Assembly (NCBI GenBank): GCA_963737705.1
Contig: CAVTTP010000003.1
Coordinates: forward strand, 186,001-250,000
From: PALSA-607 sp963737705
GTDB taxonomy: Bacteria; Actinomycetota; Actinomycetes; Acidothermales; Acidothermaceae
Length of the DNA stretch: 64,000 nt
Reading direction: 5' to 3'
Part shown: piece after piece, positions 1-8,969 of the stretch
Layout of the letters: each line of letters starts with the position of its first letter
Numbering within the stretch: the first letter of the stretch is position 1
Position numbers and translations under genes: made by a program
The notes under the pieces: model-generated
Database searches by the model: none
What the model was told of the DNA's origin: nothing
What the model saw: only the letters and a program-made list of their open reading frames with translations

Positions 1-492
1 AGCGCGTCACGAATCAGGCTCAGTCGCATCGTCGACGCGCTCGACGCAAACCTGCAGGGCAACGTCCACGGTGGCGCCATCATGCGGCTCGTCGACGAGG
101 CGGCCGGCGTCGTTGCATCGCGCCACAGCGGTGGCCGGGCTGTGACCGCGGTCGTTGACGAACTGCAGTTTGTCGTTCCGGTGCATGTCGGCGACATCGT
201 GACGTGTGATGCCCAGATCAACTGGACAGGGCGCACATCGTGTGAGGTAGGTGTGCGGGTCACTGCGCAGCCGTGGGACGAAGCTGGCGATGATGGTCGC
301 CACGTCGCGTCGGCGTACTTGGTGTTCGTGGCCATCGACGATCACGAGCGGCCGCGCACCGTGCCGCCGGTGATGCCAGAGAACGACGAGGACCGCCGGC
401 GCTTTCGCGAGGCAGAGATTCGGCGTGGTACCCGGCTGGCCCGCCGCGAGGCGATCCTTCGATCCCGTGAGCGCGAGACCAAGAAGCTCTAG
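1..492 (+). CDS. Acyl-CoA thioesterase, hotdog fold (5' end missing)
   Basis: The frame is open from base 1 and ends at TAG 490-492, giving 163 visible residues; the start lies outside the window. An in-frame ATG at 82 is not the start, because the family signature GNVHGGAIMRLVDEAAG (residues 20-36 of the visible part) begins before it. This asparagine/histidine-glycine segment followed by an acidic helix is the active-site region of single-domain hotdog acyl-CoA thioesterases of the YciA/BACH type, which hydrolyse acyl-CoA to free acid and CoA in the cytoplasm. The tail is rich in Arg and Glu. The gene converges on the LCP gene with only 6 bases between stops. Chain-length preference cannot be read from the sequence. 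Confidence 0.85.
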   Translation, partial: SASRIRLSRIVDALDANLQGNVHGGAIMRLVDEAAGVVASRHSGGRAVTAVVDELQFVVPVHVGDIVTCDAQINWTGRTSCEVGVRVTAQPWDEAGDDGRHVASAYLVFVAIDDHERPRTVPPVMPENDEDRRRFREAEIRRGTRLARREAILRSRERETKKL

Positions 493-498
493 CGGCGG

Positions 499-2058
499 TT
501 AGCCCTCGACGCAGTTGTTCGTGGTCGCGCTCGTCGCCTTGACCCCGGGAATGGCCGACGGCGATGCGCTCGCCGGCGGGCTTGACGATGCAGGTGCGGT
601 CGAGACGCCTGCCCAGTCGGCGCCGAGCGTGAGCACAATGTTCGCCCCGGCGCTGGAAGCGAGCACCTCCTGCGGCGGGGTATTCAACGCACTTGCCAGT
701 GTCTGCATCGACGTCGTGTGACTAGCGACGTAACTCACCGTCGTCTTTGCCACCGGCGCGTTAGTCGCCGTGCCGATGGAGACGACGTCGAAGCCAGCGG
801 TTGTCAGTTGGTCGCGAACCTGGCGGGCGAGGCCGTCCTGGGTCGTCCCGTTCAACACCTCGACGGTGATCGCGGAGCGCGGCAACGTGATGCTGCCGAC
901 ATTCGTGCCGGAGCTGACCGGAATCGGGATGTCGTCGTGGATGTCGGAGAACAGCGCGTTTGCTTCGTCCTCGCTCCAGTAGAGGTGCTCGTAGAACGGG
1001 TCACCCTTCGGCGCAGGGTACGTCGGCACGGTCGTGAAGATGATGTTCGCCGTATTGATGTGCCGGTACTTCAAGCCGAGCGATAGCAGTTGGCTGCTGG
1101 TCATGTCTGTGCTGAGCGAGCTGGCGACCGCGGAGTAGAAGCTATACATCTCGGTCGGGTTGAAGAAGCTCGTACTCGACAACGCCTTGCGCACCATCGA
1201 CGCCATGAACTGCTGCTGGCGCTGAATGCGATGCAGGTCGTCGCCGCCCGTCAGCCCGTAGCGCGCACGGACGAAGGCAAGCGCCTGGTCTCCGATGAGA
1301 TTCACCGGACCAGCGGGCAGATTGAGGCCCGTGTTCGAGTCGTGGATCGGCTCGCAGATGTTCAGCGGCACGCCACCGATCGCCTTCGACATCTTGACGA
1401 CGCCGGTGAAGTCGATCTCGAGGAAGTTGTCGATGCGCACGCCGGTGAGGCTCTCGAGCGTCTGCGCAGAGCAGTACGGACCACCGAGCTCGATTGCCTG
1501 GTTGAAAAGAGCCTTCGTGGGCTTGCTGTACTGCGTTTGGCCGGTCGACGTGAGGATCGGATTGCCGTCGTTGTCGACCTTCTCGCACGACGGGATCTGG
1601 ACCACCGAGTCGCGCGGGATGCTGACCAACGTGACGGAGTTTCCGTCAGCCGACAGGTGAGCCAGGATCGCCGTGTCGGAGAGGTCCTCGGTCTGTGCGG
1701 GCGCGCCCTTCACCTGGAACTGCGAGTTCTCCCCGAGCCGGCTGTCGACGCCAAGGATCAAGATGTTTTTCGCCGTGCCGCCGGCCGGCGCGACCGCCCC
1801 GGTGGTCGGGTTCGGCTTCGCGACGGCAGGTGCAGGCCGGCTCGCGGGAGGAAGGACTGATGCAAGCGGCTTGCCGTAGTCGACCTTGCTGAAGATCTCC
1901 TGGTAGGCGACCCCGCCGATGCCTCCGGCAAGCACGAGCAGCGCGAAGAACCCGACGATCAAGCGGCCGATGATCCGCATGCGTCGCTGGGCGTGCTCGT
2001 AGGCAGCCTGCTCGCCCGCTGGGTCGAGCACTTTGGGGCGACCTAATCGCGGAGCCAT
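499..2058 (-). CDS. LytR-CpsA-Psr (LCP) family glycopolymer ligase
   Basis: 519 residues. A short cytoplasmic tail is followed by one membrane segment (about 28-50), a linker, an LCP catalytic domain (about 95-300) and a C-terminal LytR_C domain (about 395-480, with the typical VEVLNGT opening). The LCP core shows LILGVDSR, the arginine-containing SIPRDS motif and FVRARYGL followed by D-x-x-R-x-Q-R-Q-Q, which in this family bind the polyprenyl pyrophosphate. LCP proteins move undecaprenyl- or decaprenyl-linked glycans to peptidoglycan or arabinogalactan-type wall sites outside the membrane. ATG start with an AGGAG about 10 bases upstream. A second LCP gene lies 132 bases upstream on the same strand. 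Which polymer it attaches is inference; the window's exported glycan is the obvious candidate. Confidence 0.93.
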   Translation of the reverse strand: MAPRLGRPKVLDPAGEQAAYEHAQRRMRIIGRLIVGFFALLVLAGGIGGVAYQEIFSKVDYGKPLASVLPPASRPAPAVAKPNPTTGAVAPAGGTAKNILILGVDSRLGENSQFQVKGAPAQTEDLSDTAILAHLSADGNSVTLVSIPRDSVVQIPSCEKVDNDGNPILTSTGQTQYSKPTKALFNQAIELGGPYCSAQTLESLTGVRIDNFLEIDFTGVVKMSKAIGGVPLNICEPIHDSNTGLNLPAGPVNLIGDQALAFVRARYGLTGGDDLHRIQRQQQFMASMVRKALSSTSFFNPTEMYSFYSAVASSLSTDMTSSQLLSLGLKYRHINTANIIFTTVPTYPAPKGDPFYEHLYWSEDEANALFSDIHDDIPIPVSSGTNVGSITLPRSAITVEVLNGTTQDGLARQVRDQLTTAGFDVVSIGTATNAPVAKTTVSYVASHTTSMQTLASALNTPPQEVLASSAGANIVLTLGADWAGVSTAPASSSPPASASPSAIPGVKATSATTNNCVEG

Positions 2059-2190
2059 GGGGTGCGGATTCTCCTGGTAAGTCGGTCGGTCGTGTCAGGG
2101 CGTGCAGTCTTCAGCGCGGCCCGACCGCGCTCACATGGTAACGGTTCGGTATCAGGTGATGGTTCCCGGGAGTTCTTGGTTGACCGCCGA

Positions 2191-3678
2191 TCAGGCGGTG
2201 CACGATGCGTTCGCGGCAGTCGTTTCTGCGAGAGCGTCCTCGGTGGGGGTCGCGACCGGCGCCACGACGCCGTTCGGGCCGGGGGCCTGCGCGCCGTTGT
2301 ACGACTTACCGACGATGAGCTGCAACGTGGTGTTGAGCTGCGGGTTCGCCTGCAATGTCGAGCCGGGCACCGCGGCCTGCAAGGTGCGAGCGGCTTCCGC
2401 TTGCGTCGGTCCGTACTGGATCACGCTGGCGCTCGCGCCGGTGATGCGATCGGCTGGGGTGCCGACGAGCTGGAACCCAAGCTTCGTCAGATCGGACGCC
2501 GCTTTGCGGGCGAGGCCGGAGAGGCCTCCACCGTTGAACACCTCGACATGGACGGCGCTCACTGCCACGGTCAGCGGCACCGGCGCCGGAGTGGGCGGAG
2601 CACTCGGCAGCACGACCGGTGCGTCGACGGCGAGGGACTGGAAGAGCGCGGCGGACTTAGCGGTATCGATGTCGTCGACGTCGACGCCGTTCTGCGTGCT
2701 GAAGCCGGTGAGCGGCATCGTCGTCAGCACCACGTTGCCGGTGCCCAAACCCTTGAGCTTCACGGCCAGCTTCGCGAGGTCGCTGGCGCTCATGCCGGAA
2801 TCGACGCTGATCGATTTCGTCAGCGCATCGAGGAAGTCGTTCAGCTTCAACGGGTTCGCGAGTGTGCCGGCGCTCTCGACCTTGCGCATCATCGAGGCCA
2901 TGAACTGCTGCTGCCGCTTGATCCTGTCGATGTCACCGAGCGGCAGGCCGTAGCGCTGCCGGACGAACTCCAGCGCGGTGACGCCGTTGAGGTGGTGCGG
3001 CCCCGCTGTCAGATTCAGTCCGGTCTGGACGTCGTGGGCTGGCTGCGAGAGGCAGATGTCGACGCCACCAAGCGCATTGACCATGTTCTGGAAGCCGGCG
3101 AAGTCGATCTCGACGTAGTGGTCGATGTGAATGCCGGTCAACTGCTGCACAGTGCTGACCAGAAGCGGCGCACCGCCGAGCGAAAACGCAGCGTTGAGCT
3201 TGTCGAGATGCGCCGGGTGCGAGACACCCTTCGCGTCGGTGTAAGCGGGGATCGTGACCCACGAGTCGCGGGGGAGCGACACCAAAGTTGCTGCCTTGTT
3301 GCCCTTCGCGAGGTGCGCGAGGATCACGGTGTCGGAGCGCTGGCCGTCGACGGGCGTCTGCCCCTTCGGTGCTTGGGCGAATTGGTCGGTGCCGGCTCGG
3401 CTGTCGGACCCGACGAGCAGGACGTTCTCGGCCCCATCAGCGGCAGTCGCGCCGCCCGGCTTGATGACGCCCGTCGTCTTCTTCAAGTTGTGGTCGTAAT
3501 GCAGGTACCGCGTGTAGAGCAACCCGCTTGCGGCAAGCACGCACACCGCGAGCGCCGCTGCGGTGATACCGAGCGGGGTGCGCCAGCCGGTCCGTTGCGT
3601 GCCCGATTTGGCCGGTTTGATCGGACGCCCAGGCCCACGCGGATTGAGTTCCGGGGGCAGCACGCTCAGATCGGACAC
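2191..3678 (-). CDS. LytR-CpsA-Psr (LCP) family glycopolymer ligase, second copy
   Basis: 495 residues, same architecture as its neighbour: cytoplasmic Pro/Arg-rich start, one membrane segment (about 34-55), LCP domain (about 85-290) and LytR_C domain (about 375-460, VEVFNGGG). Key motifs are LLVGSDSRAG, SLPRDSWV, FVRQRYGL and D-x-x-R-x-K-R-Q-Q-Q. GTG start at 3678, with an AGGAG about 12 bases upstream on the minus strand. The two LCP genes are clearly paralogous, so the region probably arose by tandem duplication; actinobacteria often keep several LCPs with overlapping ligase activity. Likely role: transfer of lipid-linked glycan to the wall. Substrate not determinable. Confidence 0.93.
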   Translation of the reverse strand: MSDLSVLPPELNPRGPGRPIKPAKSGTQRTGWRTPLGITAAALAVCVLAASGLLYTRYLHYDHNLKKTTGVIKPGGATAADGAENVLLVGSDSRAGTDQFAQAPKGQTPVDGQRSDTVILAHLAKGNKAATLVSLPRDSWVTIPAYTDAKGVSHPAHLDKLNAAFSLGGAPLLVSTVQQLTGIHIDHYVEIDFAGFQNMVNALGGVDICLSQPAHDVQTGLNLTAGPHHLNGVTALEFVRQRYGLPLGDIDRIKRQQQFMASMMRKVESAGTLANPLKLNDFLDALTKSISVDSGMSASDLAKLAVKLKGLGTGNVVLTTMPLTGFSTQNGVDVDDIDTAKSAALFQSLAVDAPVVLPSAPPTPAPVPLTVAVSAVHVEVFNGGGLSGLARKAASDLTKLGFQLVGTPADRITGASASVIQYGPTQAEAARTLQAAVPGSTLQANPQLNTTLQLIVGKSYNGAQAPGPNGVVAPVATPTEDALAETTAANASCTA

Positions 3679-3805
3679 GGTTGTTGAGTCTCCTGGAGGC
3701 TGGTGTTGTTCGAGGCTAACCGGCGTTCGGCGCCGAGGTCGGGACCGACGCGGCGCGGCGTTTTAGCGCGCCCGACCGTAGCTAGACGCATGACTGCCCC
3801 GACCT

Positions 3806-3844
3806 GGTTGCATCGGATCGGCCCCGAATGGCTGGGTTGCATCG
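3806..3844. repeat. Two direct copies of GGTTGCATCG ahead of the SDR gene
   Basis: The decamer GGTTGCATCG occurs at 3806-3815 and again at 3835-3844, 29 bases apart, 30 bases before the probable start of the dehydrogenase gene. Such a pair could be a regulator site; nothing else supports it. Confidence 0.3.
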
Positions 3845-3873
3845 AATTGACGACGCGGGGGCATGAAGCAGGG

Positions 3874-4569
3874 ATGACGATCACGTTCATCACCGGCGCC
3901 AACAAGAGCTTGGGATTCGAGACCGCACGACGACTTCAGGGCCTTGGCCACACCGTGCTGATCGGGGCACGCGACGCCGAGCGGGGGAGGGCGGCCGCCG
4001 ACACGCTCGGTGCCCGCTTCGTCCAGATTGATGTCACGGACGATGACTCCGTCGCCGCAGCGGTCTCCGATGTGAAGGCGCATGAAGGTCACCTCGATGT
4101 GCTCATCAACAACGCCGGGATTCCCGGTCGCCGCGCGCCGGTGCCAGAACTGACCGCGCAAGACGCGCTGCTCGTGTTCGACACCAACGTCGTCAGCATC
4201 GTCCGCGTGACAAACGCCTTCCTGCCGTTGCTGCACCTCTCGGCGTCACCGATCGTCGTGAACGTCAGCAGCGGGATGGGCTCGTTCGCTGCGACCCAGG
4301 ATCCGAACCGAGTCGAGTCACAGGTCGTCGCGCCGCTGTACTCGGCATCGAAGGCAGCGGTCACCATGCTCTCGACGATCTACGCCAAAGCGCTCCCCGA
4401 GCTCCGGATCAACGTGGCCGACCCAGGGTTCACCGGCACCGATTTCAACAATCACCGCGGCACACAGACCGTGGAAGAGGGCACCGACGCGATCGTGGCG
4501 CTAGCCACCCTCGGCCCGGACGGTCCGACCGGCACCTTCCAAGACAGGAATGGCACCGTCGCCTGGTGA
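3874..4569 (+). CDS. Short-chain dehydrogenase/reductase
   Basis: 231 residues from ATG 3874 (MTITFITGANKSLGFETA). Upstream in-frame ATGs exist (3790) but the Rossmann fold must begin at TFITGA, so 3874 is the best start; its ribosome site is weak. Classical SDR features: nucleotide-binding TGxxKSLG at residues 7-14, NNAG at about 81-84, catalytic Ser in VNVSSG, and YSASK (Tyr and Lys). These enzymes oxidise or reduce a hydroxyl/carbonyl with NAD(P)H in the cytoplasm. It stands alone between the divergent LCP gene and the broken lipoprotein gene, so context gives no substrate. Confidence 0.88.
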   Translation: MTITFITGANKSLGFETARRLQGLGHTVLIGARDAERGRAAADTLGARFVQIDVTDDDSVAAAVSDVKAHEGHLDVLINNAGIPGRRAPVPELTAQDALLVFDTNVVSIVRVTNAFLPLLHLSASPIVVNVSSGMGSFAATQDPNRVESQVVAPLYSASKAAVTMLSTIYAKALPELRINVADPGFTGTDFNNHRGTQTVEEGTDAIVALATLGPDGPTGTFQDRNGTVAW

Positions 4570-4616
4570 CCGTCCACACGGTGCAACCGACCGTGCTGCA
4601 TCGGCGTCCCTGACAC

Positions 4617-6238
4617 ATGCATGTGCTGCGGCGGGTGGCGACCCTGGTTGCAGCGGGCCTACTTCTCGTGACGTCCGGTTGTGCAGCGCCTGGCCAGTCG
4701 GCGGGCGACGCGAGTGGTGGTTCGCGCCCGGCTTCGCCGACGTTGGCCGACCCGGCCGCGCATCCTTCATCCCCGGTCGCGTCATCCCCGGTCGCGTCAT
4801 CTTCGTCGGCGCCAGCCGAGGTGCCGACTCCGACGGTTGCTCCTTCGATGGTTGCTCTCTCGCCCACTGCGCCGTCTGCGACCCCAGTCGACGAGACCGG
4901 CGCAGTTCCTTGGGTCGACACACCCGGCGCCATGTTCTTCGGATCGCCATTGCCAGTTGCTGCGCTGCCGACGAGCGGTCGGCCTTGCCGCGCGGCTGAC
5001 TCAAGGCGTCCGCGGATATCGGCGGCAACTGGCGGCGGTGGGGAGACACTTCGAGAGCTTCAGCTCACCAACATGAGTTCAACGCCGTGCATCCTGAACG
5101 GCTTTCCACGCGTCGTCGCGGACGGAGCCCGGAAAGCCCGCGGTTGTCGCCGGCCGGCCTCCGGCGCCTTGTTCGTAGAGCAGGAGACGTCGGCAACCAT
5201 GAATCCGGGCAGCTACACGATGCTCAGCCTCGCCACCGAGCGCGACTGCGACGCCCGTTACGCGGTGCCGAACAAGATGTCCGACATTGATCTACCACAC
5301 AGCGACGGTCACGATTCCCGGCGGAGGGGTGTCGTACTGCACGACAATTTTCGACGTCGAATGCGGTTTGTTCACTGGCCAGTTCGCTGTCGACGCAACC
5401 GCAGCCCGAGTACACGCAGTCGCCGATCCAAGACGCGACCGCGCAGATCGAACTCCCGAATGCGGTCGACGCCGGAACCACCCTGCACTACGTCATCGAC
5501 CTGACGAATCCGACCGCCAACGACATGGTGCTTGCGCCGTGCCCGAGCTATCAAGAGGAGCTCGGCGAAGCCGGCAAGGATCCCCTCGAGTTCAACTGCC
5601 CCGCCGTCCATCTACTGCCTGCACACCAGACGCGACGTTTCGCGATGGAACTCCCGGTACCGGCTGACTTCCCTACCGGGGAAGCGGAGGTGTATTGGAA
5701 CGTGGCCGCGAGCACTGACCCTTACATAGGTGCACGTGGCTCCGTCGATGTGAGGGGTGCGGACACCCCCTGCCGGTCCGATCAGCTTATGGCGGCAATC
5801 ACCGGACCAGGCACGATTCCTGGGCCGCCGAATATGTATGGCGAGAAGGGCGACGCGACCGAGGTTCCTCTCGTCCTGACGAACCGATCGAGCACCTCAT
5901 GCTCGGTTCGGGACACGCCGACGGTTGACCTGCGCTCCGCCACCGGTGCTGACCTCGGTCTTCCACAGTCCGACGAGCGGGCGATCGAAATGACAGCCGT
6001 GCCCGCGGCCGCGCCGACCACTGTCGTTCTCGCGCCGGGAGCCAGAGCCACCACCACGCTTTATTGGTATTCGGACTTCTGCGGTACCAATCCGAACCCG
6101 CTCACGGTCACCATCACGCTGCCGGCCAACGGCGCGACGGTCGAGGCGACGCCCGTCGACGGCTGGCGGCCGCCACCGTGCCCCGACGGACCGCCCGGGC
6201 ACGGCCAAGTCGGCGCCGACCCACTCCAGCCCGGCTGA
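4617..6238 (+). pseudogene. DUF4232-like lipoprotein, broken by two frameshifts
   Basis: Three overlapping frames together read as one secreted lipoprotein. Frame from 4617: signal peptide ending LLVTSGC, a Ser/Pro/Ala linker with two 15-base repeats (4768-4797), then a Cys-rich beta domain (CRAAD, TNMSSTPCILNGFPRV) like actinobacterial DUF4232 proteins, up to about 5285. The coherent sequence then continues one frame over (YHTATVTIPGGGVSYCTT) to about 5390, and from there in the third frame (PEYTQSPIQD, LTNPTANDMVLAPCPSY) to the stop at 6238, where a second copy of the CxxxD/SCSV beta domain appears. An intact protein would be about 540 residues. Either the gene is decaying or the sequence has two small indel errors; protein-like sequence is well kept on both sides of each break, which favours recent change or error. 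Confidence 0.7.
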
Positions 6239-6303
6239 GCCGGGAAAGGCAGGGCAAAGCGCGATCCACAGATGCTTCTAAGGAGTTGCGACGTGTCCTC
6301 AGA

Positions 6304-6309
6304 TAACCT
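6304..6309 (+). promoter_or_regulatory. Probable -10 box (TAACCT) giving leaderless rmlA mRNA
   Basis: TAACCT ends six bases before the ATG of rmlA, so transcription would start at or next to the A of the start codon. No Shine-Dalgarno sequence precedes the ATG, which fits a leaderless transcript. No clear -35 was found. Confidence 0.5.
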
Positions 6310-6315
6310 CCAGGC

Positions 6316-7380
6316 ATGAAAGCACTCGTTTTGTCTGGTGGCGCCGGTACGCGCTTGCGGCCGATCACCCACACTTCGGCGAAACAGCTGGTGCCCGTTG
6401 CCAACAAGCCGGTGCTGTTCTACGGCCTCGAGGCCATCCGCGACGCCGGCATTACCGACGTCGGGATCATCGTCGGAGACACCCACGCCGAGATCGAGGC
6501 TGCTGTCGGCGACGGGTCTGAGCTCGGCATCCGGGCCACTTACATCCCGCAAGACTCGCCCTTAGGGCTGGCGCACTGCGTGCTGATCGCGCGCGATTTC
6601 CTCGGCGACGACGACTTTGTGATGTACCTCGGCGACAACTTCATCATCGGTGGCATCACCGACCTGGTCGACGAGTTCAAGCGCGGTGGCGCAGACGCGC
6701 AGATCCTGCTCACGAAGGTCGACAACCCGCAGCAGTTCGGGATCGCCGAGCTTGACGACGCAGGTCACATCCTGCGCCTTGTCGAGAAGCCAAAAGAACC
6801 GAAGAGCGATCTCGCGCTGGTCGGCGTTTACATGTTCAGCCCGACGATTCACGAGGCGGTCAACTCGATCGCGCCGAGCCCTCGTGGCGAGCTCGAAATC
6901 ACCGACGCGATTCAATGGCTGGTCGATCACGGCAAGGATGTTCGGCCGCACATGGTCACCGGCTACTGGAAAGACACCGGCCGGCTCGAAGACATGCTCG
7001 AGTGCAACCGCAAGGTGCTTGAGTCGGTCGAGCCCAGCACCCGCGGCAGTGTCGACGAGGTGAGCCGCATCATCGGTCGTGTTGTCATCGAGGAAGGCGC
7101 ATCGATCATCCGCTCGACCGTGCGCGGCCCGGCGATCATCGGCCGGGGCACCAGGATCGTCGACAGCTACATCGGTCCGTTCACGTCGATCTACCACGAC
7201 TGCCTCATCGATTCGACAGAACTCGAGCATTCGATCGTGCTCGAGGCGACGACGATTTCCGGTGTCAGCCGGATCGAGGACTCGTTGATCGGCAAGGAGG
7301 TCGAGGTCTCACCATCGACCGCAATGCCGCGCGCGCACCGCCTGATGTTGGGCGACCACAGCAAGGTGTCGCTCGCCTGA
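6316..7380 (+). CDS. rmlA: Glucose-1-phosphate thymidylyltransferase, long form
   Basis: 354 residues. Makes dTDP-glucose from dTTP and glucose-1-phosphate, the first step to dTDP-L-rhamnose, in the cytoplasm. The N-terminal nucleotidyltransferase domain (1-240) starts with LSGGAGTRLRPIT, followed by the catalytic-lysine region EKPKEPKSDLALVGVY and GYWKDTGR. Residues about 250-354 form a hexapeptide-rich left-handed beta-helix, so this is the long form seen in antibiotic-sugar and archaeal enzymes, not the 290-residue RmlA. Start at ATG 6316, apparently leaderless. It heads a run with two large membrane proteins, then rmlB and rmlD; rmlC is not in the window. Confidence 0.94.
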   Translation: MKALVLSGGAGTRLRPITHTSAKQLVPVANKPVLFYGLEAIRDAGITDVGIIVGDTHAEIEAAVGDGSELGIRATYIPQDSPLGLAHCVLIARDFLGDDDFVMYLGDNFIIGGITDLVDEFKRGGADAQILLTKVDNPQQFGIAELDDAGHILRLVEKPKEPKSDLALVGVYMFSPTIHEAVNSIAPSPRGELEITDAIQWLVDHGKDVRPHMVTGYWKDTGRLEDMLECNRKVLESVEPSTRGSVDEVSRIIGRVVIEEGASIIRSTVRGPAIIGRGTRIVDSYIGPFTSIYHDCLIDSTELEHSIVLEATTISGVSRIEDSLIGKEVEVSPSTAMPRAHRLMLGDHSKVSLA

Positions 7381-7388
7381 GCACCAGC

Positions 7389-8969
7389 ATGCTTGATATC
7401 TCCGATCCCGCCGGCACGTCCAACCATTCGGGCTCGACGGGCATTCGAACCAGACGCATCGGGACTGCGGTCAGCGGTCCGATCCGGCGCAACCTCACGC
7501 CCGATGTCGCGGGCGTCGCTGCACTAACCGCCGCCACCGCCACCCTGTACACGGTCTTCGAGATCGAACAGCAACGCCATTTCCAGACCGCTGGTTACGA
7601 CCTCGGCATCTTCGACCAGGCGATCAGTGGCTATGCGCATCTGCACGCGCCTATCTCGCTCATGAAGGGCGTGCACAACGGGTTCGGCACGCACTTCTCC
7701 GAGCTGGGCGACCATTTCTCGCCGATCATCGCGACAGTCGCTCCGGTGTACCGCGTGTTTCCCAGCGCCGTGACGCTACTCGTGGTTCAGGGCCTGCTCT
7801 TCGCAGCGTCCCTGCCTTCCGTATGGCTGTTCAGCCGGCGTGCCCTCGGTCGACCTGCGGCGTATCTGATCACCGCCGCGTACGCCCTCGCCTGGGGGTT
7901 GCAGGCGGCGATGGCTGCTGACTTCCACGAGATCGCCTTCGCCGTCCCGCTCCTCGCTGTTGCTCTAGAGAGGCTGGACGCCGGTCGGTTGCGCACTGCG
8001 GTCATCGCTGCCGTGTTGTTGCTGCTCGTGAAGGAAGACTTCGGCTTGGTCGTCGCGGCATTTGGTTTGGTCGTCGGACTGCGGACTCACCGGTGGCGGC
8101 TTGCCGGCGTTCTGGCCGTCGTCGGCATCGTGTTCACCGTGCTGGCTGACCGCGTGCTAATTCCAGCCTTCGGCGGGAAAGCGGGCTATTACTGGGATTA
8201 CTACGCGGCGCTCGGGTCGGGTCCACTCGAAGCCGCGTGGCATGTGGTGCGGCATCCGCTCTGGACGCTGCATCTCATGGTCACCCCGCAGGCCAAGGTG
8301 CGACTGCTCGAGTGGTTGTTCTTCCCGCTCGGGCTGATGCCGCTCGGGTCGTCGTTCGTGCTGCTCACCGTGCCGTTGCTCGCCGAGCGGCTGCTATCAG
8401 ACAACCCCAACCACTGGACGCTGACGCATCAGTACACCGCGCCATTCGTGCCTATCCTCACTCTGGCCGCTGTCGACACCGTCGCGAAGATTCGCCGGGC
8501 ACTGCAACCACAAGCGTCAACGGAAGCACGTCATCGCGCGCACGCCAGCCGACTCTCCTGGACAGTCGGACCTGTGTACGCCCTCGGCATTCTTCTCGTC
8601 GCTGTGTGGGCCTGGGGTCGGATGCCGTTCAGTCAGCTCACTCACAACGGCATCACGCAGTCGTGGCACATCACGAGTTACGACCAGGCTAGGCAGGCGG
8701 CGGTTGACGTCGTCCCGAACGGGGCAACAGTCGAGGCGAGCAACGAACTTGCTCCACATCTGGTCGATCGCACAAAGGTGATGCTGCTCGACGCGACGCC
8801 ACACGATGCGCCGTGGGTGGTGTTCGACGAGGGGTATATCGAGTTCCCAATGACGGATCAGGCTCAGCAGACGCGAAGTAGCTGGCTGCTGTCGCACGGC
8901 TATCAGCAGGTGTTCTCGCGCGACTCGATCGTTGTGTTCCACCGCGTTGGTGGGGTGAGTACCCCATGA
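7389..8969 (+). CDS. DUF2079 polytopic membrane protein (GT-C-like)
   Basis: 526 residues with roughly ten hydrophobic segments. After a polar N-terminus of about 40 residues the first periplasmic loop carries the family hallmark YDLGIFDQAISGY and, further on, HFSELGDHFSPI, as in DUF2079 proteins. Several members of this group resemble GT-C fold glycosyltransferases that use lipid-linked sugars on the outer membrane face; an enzymatic role here is inference. It begins 8 bases after rmlA and ends in an ATGA overlap with the next gene, so the three are one transcription and translation unit. Confidence 0.85.
   Translation: MLDISDPAGTSNHSGSTGIRTRRIGTAVSGPIRRNLTPDVAGVAALTAATATLYTVFEIEQQRHFQTAGYDLGIFDQAISGYAHLHAPISLMKGVHNGFGTHFSELGDHFSPIIATVAPVYRVFPSAVTLLVVQGLLFAASLPSVWLFSRRALGRPAAYLITAAYALAWGLQAAMAADFHEIAFAVPLLAVALERLDAGRLRTAVIAAVLLLLVKEDFGLVVAAFGLVVGLRTHRWRLAGVLAVVGIVFTVLADRVLIPAFGGKAGYYWDYYAALGSGPLEAAWHVVRHPLWTLHLMVTPQAKVRLLEWLFFPLGLMPLGSSFVLLTVPLLAERLLSDNPNHWTLTHQYTAPFVPILTLAAVDTVAKIRRALQPQASTEARHRAHASRLSWTVGPVYALGILLVAVWAWGRMPFSQLTHNGITQSWHITSYDQARQAAVDVVPNGATVEASNELAPHLVDRTKVMLLDATPHDAPWVVFDEGYIEFPMTDQAQQTRSSWLLSHGYQQVFSRDSIVVFHRVGGVSTP

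Noticed and set aside
2062..3687. Long plus-strand open frames opposite the two LCP genes
   Set aside because: Arg-rich, no domain motifs; they are antisense shadows of strong LCP coding sequence in GC-rich DNA.
4445..5049. Minus-strand open frames opposite the broken lipoprotein gene
   Set aside because: Low-complexity translation of the Ser/Pro linker; no start signal or motif.
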